From NCBI GenBank assembly GCA_051646185.1, contig JBOFCS010000010.1, forward strand, positions 1 through 18,056: DNA of 18,056 nucleotides, read 5' to 3'. Source of the DNA: JBOFCS01 sp051646185. GTDB taxonomy: Bacteria > Actinomycetota > Actinomycetes > Mycobacteriales > Mycobacteriaceae. The number at the start of each line of letters is the position of its first letter. The stretch's first letter is position 1. A program made the position numbers and the translations under genes. The notes below the pieces were generated by a model. It searched no databases, had not been told where the DNA came from, and saw only the letters and a program-made list of their open reading frames with translations. Positions 1 to 6,864 of this stretch are shown here, piece by piece.

Positions 1-204
1 TGGCCTTTGAATACCGCTTGGCCCATGCACCAAGAGTTCCGCCAAAACTTCTGCACGGATCGTTCGTTCCGGCCCCCAACTTTGCATTATTTCCAGGGTG
101 TAAGCAGATTTATCCTCACCGCCAGTAAAATCGCACAGCTTTCCTTGGGTTACCGCATCAACCAGTTTCTGCTCGGCATCAGTGAGGTCTAGGGGCATGG
201 GCAT
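1..204 (-). CDS. Partial hypothetical protein (N-terminal 68 residues), pentapeptide-repeat-like family N-terminus
   Basis: An open frame on the minus strand begins at ATG 204 (a second in-frame ATG lies at 198) and is still open at the window edge, giving 68 residues with no stop. The start reads MPMPLDLTDAEQKLVDAV, and a WGPERTIRAEVLAELL stretch lies at about residues 43-58. From memory, a WGPERTVRAxVLAxLL motif is typical of the N-terminus of actinobacterial proteins annotated as pentapeptide-repeat or membrane-associated oxidoreductase proteins. The repeat region itself would lie outside the window, so the family call is tentative and no function is claimed. No clear Shine-Dalgarno sequence precedes either ATG. 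The gene follows the permease on the same strand with a 47-bp gap, so co-transcription is possible. Confidence 0.6.
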   Translation of the reverse strand, partial: MPMPLDLTDAEQKLVDAVTQGKLCDFTGGEDKSAYTLEIMQSWGPERTIRAEVLAELLVHGPSGIQRP

Positions 205-251
205 AGCAGTAGTATGCCAAACGCATGGTTTATAAGTGTGGCACTGTGAAC

Positions 252-2240
252 TTAACCCACATGCACAGCAGGTCTGCGCTCAATATCAGGTTCAGCGCGG
301 CGCAGTACTTCCCGCGTTACCGGGGCAACCTCGCCAACACCAATGAACAAAAATTGGATGAGGTTTTTCACCGGATTACCTTCGGACCATTCAAAATACA
401 CGTTCGGATTAACCCCGGTGTGATCCCGAATGGCCAGTAAAACTGCGGCAATAGAGTTTGGGATAGCTGGGCTATTGACCCACAAAATGCGATGCTGCCC
501 CCGCTGGCGACCATGAATAAGCAGATCAGTAGAAAAATCTGAAGAGTCAGTAACATTAACTTCCAAAATCAAAACTGGTTGATCCTCAGGAAGGTGACTA
601 TCGGCCCGCTGCTGGATAAGTTTTTCATCGTATTCTTCAATATCAAAATTATCAGCATCATGGGTGATAACTTCGATAGTTCCCTCTTTAGCTGCTTCAG
701 TGATGAAGTGCAATGCTAATTCATCAAATTCGACTGACGTTGCCCGTAACTCAAAAGACCGATTGATCCGAGAAAGCATGGATACCAACAGAATTGAGAA
801 GATGAAAAATGATGCAACCTGCACCCCGTCGGGGCGTTCAATGATATTGACAATAGTGGTGTAAGAGAACAGCGCTGAAATAGTTCCGAACATCCACATC
901 TTCGTCCGCTGCCGACGACGGCGCGCAGACAGCGTTACCGCCACCGATGCTGAAGTAATAAGCACCAGCACCCCAGTAGCGTAAGCGCCACTTTGATCAT
1001 CCACGCTCGCTTTGAAATACAAGGTCACAATGACAGCGATGACCCCAAAAACTAGGACCAAAGGTCGTACTGCGCGAGCCCACTCCGGGGCCATTCCATA
1101 CCGAGGAAGATAACGGGGAACTAAGTTGAGCAGGCCAGCAAGAGCCGAAGCTCCAGCGAACCATAATATAGCGATAGTGCTGATGTCATACACGGTTCCA
1201 AATACACTGCCCAAGTTTTCGTGAGCCAAGTAAGCAAGTGCCCGCCCGTTAGCTTCTCCTCCAGACTCAAATTTTTCTTGTGGAATCAAGATAGTGGTGA
1301 TCAGAGAGGAACACAGCAAGAAGCCTGACATGATGAGGGCGGCAGTGGTAAGTAGTCTCCTGGCACCACGAATACGCCCGCGCGGATGCTCTTTAGTGTC
1401 CGAGGGGTACCCCTTGATTTGGGGCATGACCGCAACTCCAGTTTCAAAACCAGAAAGCCCCAGGGCCAGTTTAGGGAAAACGATTAACGCCACAGCCAGC
1501 ATCATCAGAGGATTACCGTGCTCGACAGTCATGGCATTGCCCCAGTCGGTGACTACTGATGGGGCCTGAATGATAGTCCAGAATCCGTTGACCACTACAA
1601 CGAGGTTTAACGCTAGATACACCGTGACTAAGCCAACTGCAATGGATATTGCTTCGGTAAATCCTTTGAGGAAAACTGCTGTTAGCAGGGATAACAGCAC
1701 CAGAGTAATAATTATTTCTTGGCCATGAAAACTATCAGGTGCTAAAGGATTCTCGATGATGTGAGCAGATGCATCTGCTGCTGAAAGTGTAATTGTGATG
1801 AGAAAATCTGTTGCAGCAAAGCCCAGAAGCACGAGAACAAAAATTTTTCCACCCCATCGTGGCAGAAGCCGTTCTAGCATGGCGACCGAGCCTTCTCCGC
1901 GAGGCGATTCCTGAGCTACCCTGCGATAAACGGGTAATGCCCCAAATAGGGTTAGTAAGATAAGGACCACAGTTGCAAGTGGAGCCAAGCTTCCTGCAGC
2001 TAAAGCAGCTATAGCCGGTTGGTACCCAAGAGTGGAAAAGTAGTCAACACCGGTAAGGCACATGACTTTCCACCAGGAATGTTTGTGCTCTACGCGGGTA
2101 GGTTTGCGGTGCGGGCCTAAATGCCCGGAAGGTTCTTCGGTGATATCGGCAACAAGCCAGGATTGTAGACGACTCGGCATCAGGGAAACGTACAGCTTTG
2201 CTAGATTGAAAGCTAGAGTTCGGGACGCTATCGGCACCAT
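252..2240 (-). CDS. APC-superfamily permease with C-terminal cytoplasmic domain
   Basis: This is a 662-residue integral membrane protein. About 58 polar residues, rich in His and basic residues, come first. A hydrophobic core follows with roughly ten to twelve predicted helices between about residues 60 and 490; clear ones lie near 75-103, 132-155, 175-205, 245-272, 297-320, 350-375, 391-409, 418-437, 447-468 and 474-490. The first core segment carries VDYFSTLGYQPAIAA, and SGFETGVAVMPQIKG lies near 263-277, both typical of APC-type amino acid transporters in actinobacteria. Residues 491-662 form a soluble, mixed charged tail that is probably cytoplasmic. The substrate cannot be read from sequence; an amino acid or other small cation/amine is likely for the family. 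The ATG at 2240 has no good ribosome site; Met21 is an alternative start. The gene is divergent from the glycosyltransferase. Confidence 0.85.
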   Translation of the reverse strand: MVPIASRTLAFNLAKLYVSLMPSRLQSWLVADITEEPSGHLGPHRKPTRVEHKHSWWKVMCLTGVDYFSTLGYQPAIAALAAGSLAPLATVVLILLTLFGALPVYRRVAQESPRGEGSVAMLERLLPRWGGKIFVLVLLGFAATDFLITITLSAADASAHIIENPLAPDSFHGQEIIITLVLLSLLTAVFLKGFTEAISIAVGLVTVYLALNLVVVVNGFWTIIQAPSVVTDWGNAMTVEHGNPLMMLAVALIVFPKLALGLSGFETGVAVMPQIKGYPSDTKEHPRGRIRGARRLLTTAALIMSGFLLCSSLITTILIPQEKFESGGEANGRALAYLAHENLGSVFGTVYDISTIAILWFAGASALAGLLNLVPRYLPRYGMAPEWARAVRPLVLVFGVIAVIVTLYFKASVDDQSGAYATGVLVLITSASVAVTLSARRRRQRTKMWMFGTISALFSYTTIVNIIERPDGVQVASFFIFSILLVSMLSRINRSFELRATSVEFDELALHFITEAAKEGTIEVITHDADNFDIEEYDEKLIQQRADSHLPEDQPVLILEVNVTDSSDFSTDLLIHGRQRGQHRILWVNSPAIPNSIAAVLLAIRDHTGVNPNVYFEWSEGNPVKNLIQFLFIGVGEVAPVTREVLRRAEPDIERRPAVHVG

Positions 2241-2253
2241 CTGTGGGGAAGCT

Positions 2254-2274
2254 CACCATTTAAGTTTTAAGGTG
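2254..2274. promoter_or_regulatory. Imperfect palindrome upstream of the permease
   Basis: A 21-bp imperfect palindrome with CACC and GGTG ends and an AT-rich centre (7 of 10 positions pair) lies 14 bp upstream of the permease ATG, in the divergent gap with the glycosyltransferase. It could be an operator for either gene. It is short and imperfect, so this is only a candidate. Confidence 0.2.
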
Positions 2275-2315
2275 GCTTGTGCAGTGTTATTTCCTTCCTG
2301 AACTTTATCTCCACT

Positions 2316-2356
2316 TTGGGTCGCAAACACAGTTTTTTTACAATACACTGGGCAAC
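2316..2356 (+). promoter_or_regulatory. Candidate promoter for the glycosyltransferase, apparently leaderless
   Basis: TTGGGT (2316-2321) and TACAAT (2339-2344) are spaced by 17 bp, and a second -10-like TACACT lies at 2344-2349. The preferred GTG start is at 2357, seven bases after TACACT, where transcription would be expected to begin. No Shine-Dalgarno sequence precedes this GTG. Leaderless mRNAs are common in corynebacteria and mycobacteria, which fits. The same ATACACTGGG string precedes the DUF5313-like gene. Confidence 0.45.
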
Positions 2357-3121
2357 GTGCACAAAAACACGTTCTGGGTAGTTGTCCCTGTTTTTAATGA
2401 ATCGAAGCTGATTCGCAGTTGTTTGGAGTCGTTTGCGCATCAGTCAGACCCGGATTTTGTGCTGGCATTGGTAGATAACAACAGTACTGACGATTCAATG
2501 CAGATCGTAAAAAATTTTGCTGATGAACATCCAGAAATGGCCATCGTATCGCTTTTTGAAGAAATAAAAGGTATCGGTTCAGCTTGTAATAAAGGTTTTT
2601 ATTACGCCATTGAACAGGGTGCGAAGGTGATAGCCCGTACCGATTCTGACAGCATAGTTGACCCGCAGTGGGTGGCCAATATTAAACGCCATCACCAAGG
2701 AGGAGCTTTGCTGATTGGTGGGAGGTTAAAGCTGCGCACCGATGAAGACTGCTATCGACGTTCCACGCACTGGAAGCTTGCTGCAATGGGACCATTGCTT
2801 AATGCCGCTGTTCGACAAGAATGCAAAGATAAAACTTCTGAGTTATATCGCGAGTTCCGGCTTTACGGCAACAATCTTGCTGTTGACGCTGAAACCTTCA
2901 CTCAATGTGGCGGTTATGTCAGTGGGCAGTTGGACACGGTGAGTGAAGATACCGAATTGCAATATGCAGTGCATCGAGTTGTTGGTAGGGAACGTACGTA
3001 TTACGCCAAAGATGTGGTCGTTTTCGGCTCCCTGCGGCGCTATGCAGATTATGGCGTTTTTAATACATTGAAGTGGTACTACAACCGTGAGTTTGAGCCG
3101 GCGGAGATAGATATTCGTTAG
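2357..3121 (+). CDS. Family 2 glycosyltransferase
   Basis: A cytoplasmic GT-A-fold transferase of 254 residues from GTG 2357. It opens with the nucleotide-sugar binding strand VVVPVFNES (residues 8-16), then ALVDNNSTDDS (about 37-47), and has the metal-binding DxD-type motif RTDSDS with D96 and D98. These are hallmarks of GT2 enzymes. No membrane segment or signal peptide is seen. The frame is open back to an ATG at 2279, but those extra 26 residues are unlike the family, and the GTG lies just before the conserved first strand and just after a -10-like box, so I chose it. The corynomycolyltransferase gene begins 36 bases after the stop, suggesting one transcript and a role in an envelope glycolipid or glycan. 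Donor and acceptor are unknown. Confidence 0.85.
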   Translation: MHKNTFWVVVPVFNESKLIRSCLESFAHQSDPDFVLALVDNNSTDDSMQIVKNFADEHPEMAIVSLFEEIKGIGSACNKGFYYAIEQGAKVIARTDSDSIVDPQWVANIKRHHQGGALLIGGRLKLRTDEDCYRRSTHWKLAAMGPLLNAAVRQECKDKTSELYREFRLYGNNLAVDAETFTQCGGYVSGQLDTVSEDTELQYAVHRVVGRERTYYAKDVVVFGSLRRYADYGVFNTLKWYYNREFEPAEIDIR

Positions 3122-3157
3122 ATCGAGCTTCTGGCAACTGAGTGGAGAGTGCTTCTC

Positions 3158-4153
3158 ATGGAGAAATCACGTGTAGCCATTGTTTTGGCTATTATTCTTA
3201 CCGCAGGCATATGTCTTGTAGCGGCTCCGGCATCAGCATTTCCGCTGAGTTCTCTACTGCGCCAAGTGGAACCACAGTCAGATGGTTCGGTAGTGGCGCA
3301 AGTCTTTTCGCCAGCAATGGATAAAGAAATTAGTGTGCAAATACTTTTACCGAAGCACCGGGATGTCAAGCGACCAACCTTGTACCTACTTGATGGCATT
3401 GACGCGCAAGAAAATTTTAGTGGGTGGGTTCGCCGCACTGACGTTGTAGATTTTTTTGCCGACAAAAATGTGAATGTTGTGTTACCCATGGGTGGTAGAA
3501 GTAGTTTCTATACCGATTGGCGGACCGATGATAATGCCTTTGGGCGTTATCAATGGGAAACGTTCTTAACCAAAGAGCTTCCTGCTGTCATTGATTCAGA
3601 TTTTAATGGCAATGGCACAAATGCCATTGCCGGTTTGTCGATGGGGGCACATGCGGCGCTTTTGCTCACGGAGCGACACCCAGAGCTGTATCAGGGCGTG
3701 GCCTCATACAGTGGTTGTATGAGTACCAGTATGCCCGGTGGCCCGGAAATTGTTCGAGTCATTGTTGGTTCCCAAGGTGGGGATGCGGTGCGGATGTGGG
3801 GCGAAAACTGGGACCCTAGTTGGGCAGAGCATGACCCGATGCTGCACGCAGAGGCTTTGCGCGGTAAAAGAATATTTTTATCTTCGGGTTCTGGCATTCC
3901 TGGTCCTTATGATTTTGAGTACGGCCCCGGGTATGCCGCTGCGGGGGGGATTTCTATTTTTGATCTTACTTCCGCCGGCATGGCTTTGGAAGCTGGAACA
4001 AAGTACTGCACTACACAATTCCAGTCACGATTAGCAGATTTAGGTATTCCGGTGACGGTGAGTTATTCACCAGACGGAACACATTTCTGGCCGTATTGGC
4101 AAGACGAGTTACATAATTCTTGGCCGATGTTAGCGGAATCTTTGGGGTTGTAA
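3158..4153 (+). CDS. Secreted corynomycolyltransferase / antigen 85-type esterase
   Basis: A 331-residue alpha/beta hydrolase of the Esterase D / antigen 85 family. Such enzymes move mycoloyl groups between trehalose monomycolate and trehalose or arabinogalactan in the cell envelope. A signal peptide covers residues 1-27 (a charged start, a hydrophobic run, then ASA before FPLSS). The nucleophile is S161 in GLSMG, the proposed acid is E278 (LEAGTKYCTTQF), and the histidine is H309 in GTHFWPYW, which parallels the antigen 85 THSWEYW motif. C187 and C284 could form a disulfide. ATG 3158 is preferred over GTG 3149 because GGAGA (3144-3148) is nine bases from the ATG but abuts the GTG. The stop codon lies inside a 7-bp hairpin. 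The exact acceptor and the cmt paralogue number cannot be assigned. Confidence 0.92.
   Translation: MEKSRVAIVLAIILTAGICLVAAPASAFPLSSLLRQVEPQSDGSVVAQVFSPAMDKEISVQILLPKHRDVKRPTLYLLDGIDAQENFSGWVRRTDVVDFFADKNVNVVLPMGGRSSFYTDWRTDDNAFGRYQWETFLTKELPAVIDSDFNGNGTNAIAGLSMGAHAALLLTERHPELYQGVASYSGCMSTSMPGGPEIVRVIVGSQGGDAVRMWGENWDPSWAEHDPMLHAEALRGKRIFLSSGSGIPGPYDFEYGPGYAAAGGISIFDLTSAGMALEAGTKYCTTQFQSRLADLGIPVTVSYSPDGTHFWPYWQDELHNSWPMLAESLGL
3608..3631 (+). repeat. Intragenic 10-bp perfect inverted repeat in the mycolyltransferase gene
   Basis: GGCAATGGCA (3608-3617) and TGCCATTGCC (3622-3631) are perfect reverse complements around a four-base CAAA loop. The repeat encodes residues just before the nucleophile serine. 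It could form a stable mRNA hairpin, or it may simply follow from the codons of the NGxGxxAIAG stretch. Confidence 0.6.
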
Positions 4154-4160
4154 CCCAAAG
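4140..4160 (+). terminator. Hairpin across the mycolyltransferase stop codon
   Basis: CTTTGGG (4140-4146) and CCCAAAG (4154-4160) flank a seven-base loop that holds the TAA stop. A short T-rich stretch (actttctt) follows. It is a plausible but weak intrinsic terminator between the mycolyltransferase and the separately promoted glycosidase. Confidence 0.4.
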
Positions 4161-4241
4161 ACTTTCTTGATAGAAACGGCCTTCAACTGCGGATTTACCC
4201 CCACAAAATTGTTTGCCCTATCTTATTATCCTAGCGCGCTC

Positions 4242-4283
4242 TTGACTTTTGTTGTTCGATACAACATAGTCACTAGTTAACTA
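4242..4283 (+). promoter_or_regulatory. Promoter and candidate operator of the glycoside hydrolase gene
   Basis: TTGACT (4242-4247) is separated by 17 bp from CATAGT (4265-4270), a good -35/-10 pair. The spacer and -10 region are overlapped by the perfect inverted repeat TGTTGT-TCGAT-ACAACA (4250-4266). A second palindrome, TAGTTAACTA (4274-4283), sits at the expected transcription start. A repressor bound here would block RNA polymerase. The 5' leader would be about 110 bases. Apart from this promoter, the 236-base gap holds only the hairpin at the mycolyltransferase stop and a possible leader ORF. Confidence 0.55.
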
Positions 4284-4309
4284 CCGCTACTTGCTATTGG
4301 CTGAGCTCG

Positions 4310-4393
4310 ATGTTCAGGTGTAGTGCCATCCATGTCGAGGTGGAATTCGTGCAAGTTGCGGCTAAGCTGAAGGGTTGGTACTGGTTCGGATGA
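4310..4393 (+). CDS. Possible leader ORF of 27 codons overlapping the glycosidase start
   Basis: An ATG at 4310 opens a frame of 27 codons ending in TGA at 4391-4393, which overlaps the preferred ATG (4390-4392) of the glycoside hydrolase as ATGA. Its last residues are Trp/Tyr/Phe-rich (GWYWFG). No strong Shine-Dalgarno sequence is seen before its own ATG. Such an arrangement can couple translation, and would explain why the AAGGG at 4370-4374 is 15 bases from the hydrolase ATG. It could equally be a chance ORF; it resembles no protein I recognise. Confidence 0.25.
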   Translation: MFRCSAIHVEVEFVQVAAKLKGWYWFG

Positions 4394-6792
4394 CTGCAGG
4401 TTTTTTGAGAGACAGGTTAAGGCAACTGGGAGTGCTGGGAGTTGTTGCTATCACTGCTAGCTCGGCTGTGGTAGCGGGTAGCTTAGCGCCCGAGGCGCTC
4501 GCCAAGGAAAATTGTCCGTGGCTTACTTCAGATGCTTCACCTGCAGATAAAGCTGTGCAAGTTCTTGAGAATATGACCCGCGAAGAAAAACTTACCATGG
4601 TTCACAATGCGGTGACTGATCCTGGTGGGCAGTCTGGAGCTCCTGCCCCATTGGGGGCAGGAGCGACTGCAGCGATACCGCGGTTATGTATCCCACAATT
4701 AATTTTATTAGATGGCCCTGCTGGAGCTGGTAACGGTGCGACGGGAGTAACTCAATTACCAAGCGCTACAGTGCTTTCCTCTACCTGGAATCCTGAACTT
4801 GCCTATAAGTATGGGGCGGTAGTGGGCAATGAAGTTCGTGCAAAAGGGGCGCAAGTTTCCTTAGGTCCTGCTCTCGATATCGCTCGTGATCCCCGCCAGG
4901 GTCGTTCTTTTGAAACTTTTGGTGAAGATCCCTACCTCGTTTCAGAGATGGGAGTCAAGGATATTGAAGGAAGGCAGAGTCAGAATGTGCTTGCCCAAGC
5001 CAAGCATTGGGCTGCTTATAATCAGGAAACCTACCGCAATAGCCCGTCAAGTAATGTTGTTGCTGATGAAAGAACCTTGCAAGAGGTCTATTTCATGCCT
5101 TTTGATGCCGCGGTCAATGAAGCTGACGTTGCTTCAATAATGTGTAGTTATAACTACATCAATGGTTTTCAAGCTTGTGGCAACTCCTATACCATTAATC
5201 AGGTCCTCAAAGGGCAGTTTGGTTTTGGCGGCTTTGTTACCACCGACTGGACCGCACTCACTACCAGTGCTGCAGCAGCTAATAGTGGTTTAGATATGGA
5301 GATGCCAGCTGGGTGTCTATTCGGTCCTCGGTTGGAGACCAATATATCTACTGGACAGGTGCCAGAAACTCGACTGAATAACATGGTCTGGCGGATTCTC
5401 AGTAAAATGTTCAAGCACCATGCTTTTGAGCCGATTGAGATTAATTCGGGAGTAGTCACCAATGGGACGCATGCTGATGTTGCTCGTCAGGTTGCAGAGC
5501 AGGGTGCCGTATTGCTGAAAAACTCTGGTGCCCTTCCTGTTAGCCCATCAACAGGGTCAATTGCTGTTATTGGTTCATCGGCTGGCAAGGATGTGGCTGC
5601 CTCAGGCGGCGGAAGTGGGCATATTATCGCAGAAGATGTAGTCACACCCTATGAAGGCATTAAAGACTTAGCTGACAGTAAGGGGGTGGAGGTGCTTTTC
5701 AACGATGGTGCTGATTCTGTTGCTGCTGCCAATGCCGCTGCTGCGGCAGAAATGGCCGTGGTCTTTGTTTCTCAAGTTTCTACCGAGTTTATTGATCAGA
5801 CTAATATTGACCTTGTCCCTGCCGATAATGCCATGATTGAAGCTGTTGCTGCTGCCAATCCTAATACCGTAGTGGTGGTTAATGCGGGTAATCCGGTGTC
5901 TATGCCGTGGTTGGATCGAGTGAATGCTGTTTTCTCTGTTGGGTATCCTGGTCAGGAATATGGAACGGCTTTCGCTGCACTACTTTTTGGTGATAGTAAT
6001 CCTTCCGGAAAGCTCACCATTACTTTTCCTCCTTCTTTGCAGGAAATGCCCACAGCAAGCCCCGAAGCTTTCCCTGGGGTTGGCGGAAACATTCAATACA
6101 ATGAAGGTTTAGACATCGGATATAAGTGGTATGACCGCAATAATATTGCACCTCTGTTCCCCTTCGGGCATGGTTTGTCTTACACCAAATTCAGCTTTGA
6201 TGCACTCAATATCGGCACTCCAGCCGGTAATGGTGATGTCACTGTTACTGGAAAAATCACCAACACCGGTAGCCGGGCTGGAACTGATGTTGTTCAACTT
6301 TACCTGGGTGCTCCAGAATCAGACACCGAGGCACCAGTGCGATCGCTGAAAGGGTTCACTCGGGTGAGTCTAGAGCCAGGTCAGTCTCAAACCTTCAGTA
6401 TCAAGCTCAATGCCAGGGACTTCTCACACTGGGATACCACCACACATCAATGGGTAAGAACAGCAGGGAAATACACCATTTTTGTTGGCGACTCCTCACG
6501 GAATCTACCACTCAACGGTGCTGTTTCCTTCAGTAGCACCATCGTTACAAGTGCTCCTACCCCGGAAGCGCCAGCGCAACAACCACAAGCAGATGAGCTT
6601 AGTATTCAAGATGCAGTTCAATGCCCCTTAAATCTGGCCCTAAACTCAAATTTTGTAGGGCAGATCAGCGGGCTAGCTGGACAAATCTTACGGCAGTACC
6701 TTGAACCGGGGTACGAACTGTTACGACCAGTTATTGGTTTGCCTGAAAATATGGTTATGCCTCAGGCTGTAAACCCACCCACTAATCCTTAA
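4390..6792 (+). CDS. Secreted glycoside hydrolase family 3 (beta-glucosidase-like)
   Basis: An 800-residue exported GH3 enzyme. A signal peptide spans residues 1-38 (APEALA before KENCPW). The N-terminal barrel domain carries DGPAG (D108), RDPRQGRSFETFGEDP (166-181), a KH pair (K205, H206) and the nucleophile D286 in FVTTDW. The second domain has E466, in STEFIDQ, as candidate acid/base. Residues PLFPFGHGLSYT (about 588-599) and a fibronectin-III-like domain (about 600-715) follow in the usual order. A Pro/Gln/Ala linker and a roughly 60-residue helical tail with one Cys end the protein, beyond the usual family end. GH3 enzymes remove terminal beta-linked sugars; the substrate here is unknown and could be plant, host or envelope glycan. 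ATG 4390 is chosen over TTG 4375, which abuts the purine-rich AAGGG. Confidence 0.9.
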   Translation: MTAGFLRDRLRQLGVLGVVAITASSAVVAGSLAPEALAKENCPWLTSDASPADKAVQVLENMTREEKLTMVHNAVTDPGGQSGAPAPLGAGATAAIPRLCIPQLILLDGPAGAGNGATGVTQLPSATVLSSTWNPELAYKYGAVVGNEVRAKGAQVSLGPALDIARDPRQGRSFETFGEDPYLVSEMGVKDIEGRQSQNVLAQAKHWAAYNQETYRNSPSSNVVADERTLQEVYFMPFDAAVNEADVASIMCSYNYINGFQACGNSYTINQVLKGQFGFGGFVTTDWTALTTSAAAANSGLDMEMPAGCLFGPRLETNISTGQVPETRLNNMVWRILSKMFKHHAFEPIEINSGVVTNGTHADVARQVAEQGAVLLKNSGALPVSPSTGSIAVIGSSAGKDVAASGGGSGHIIAEDVVTPYEGIKDLADSKGVEVLFNDGADSVAAANAAAAAEMAVVFVSQVSTEFIDQTNIDLVPADNAMIEAVAAANPNTVVVVNAGNPVSMPWLDRVNAVFSVGYPGQEYGTAFAALLFGDSNPSGKLTITFPPSLQEMPTASPEAFPGVGGNIQYNEGLDIGYKWYDRNNIAPLFPFGHGLSYTKFSFDALNIGTPAGNGDVTVTGKITNTGSRAGTDVVQLYLGAPESDTEAPVRSLKGFTRVSLEPGQSQTFSIKLNARDFSHWDTTTHQWVRTAGKYTIFVGDSSRNLPLNGAVSFSSTIVTSAPTPEAPAQQPQADELSIQDAVQCPLNLALNSNFVGQISGLAGQILRQYLEPGYELLRPVIGLPENMVMPQAVNPPTNP
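4639..4664 (+). repeat. 11-bp perfect inverted repeat early in the glycosidase gene
   Basis: GCTCCTGCCCC (4639-4649) and GGGGCAGGAGC (4654-4664) are perfect reverse complements with a four-base loop. The arms are very GC-rich and fall about 250 bases after the start codon, coding for small residues (Ala, Pro, Gly, Leu) of the mature N-terminus. No T-run follows, so it is not a standard terminator. Confidence 0.7.
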
Positions 6793-6813
6793 GGTGTAGG
6801 TTGGTGGGAGCAG

Positions 6814-6849
6814 GATCGCCGCGATAATTATTTGAGCATCGCGGCGATC
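6814..6849. terminator. Bidirectional terminator hairpin between glycosidase and kinase
   Basis: GATCGCCGCGAT (6814-6825) and ATCGCGGCGATC (6838-6849) form a perfect 12-bp stem with a 12-base loop. It lies between the stops of two convergent genes (6792 plus, 6865 minus). T-rich tails are short, but position and stem strength support a shared terminator. Confidence 0.75.
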
Positions 6850-6864
6850 ATGTATTTAAGATAG

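Noticed and set aside
2279..2356. Extended N-terminus of the glycosyltransferase from ATG 2279
   Set aside because: The extra 26 residues overlap the likely promoter, have no ribosome site and are unlike the family, where the first strand lies near the N-terminus.
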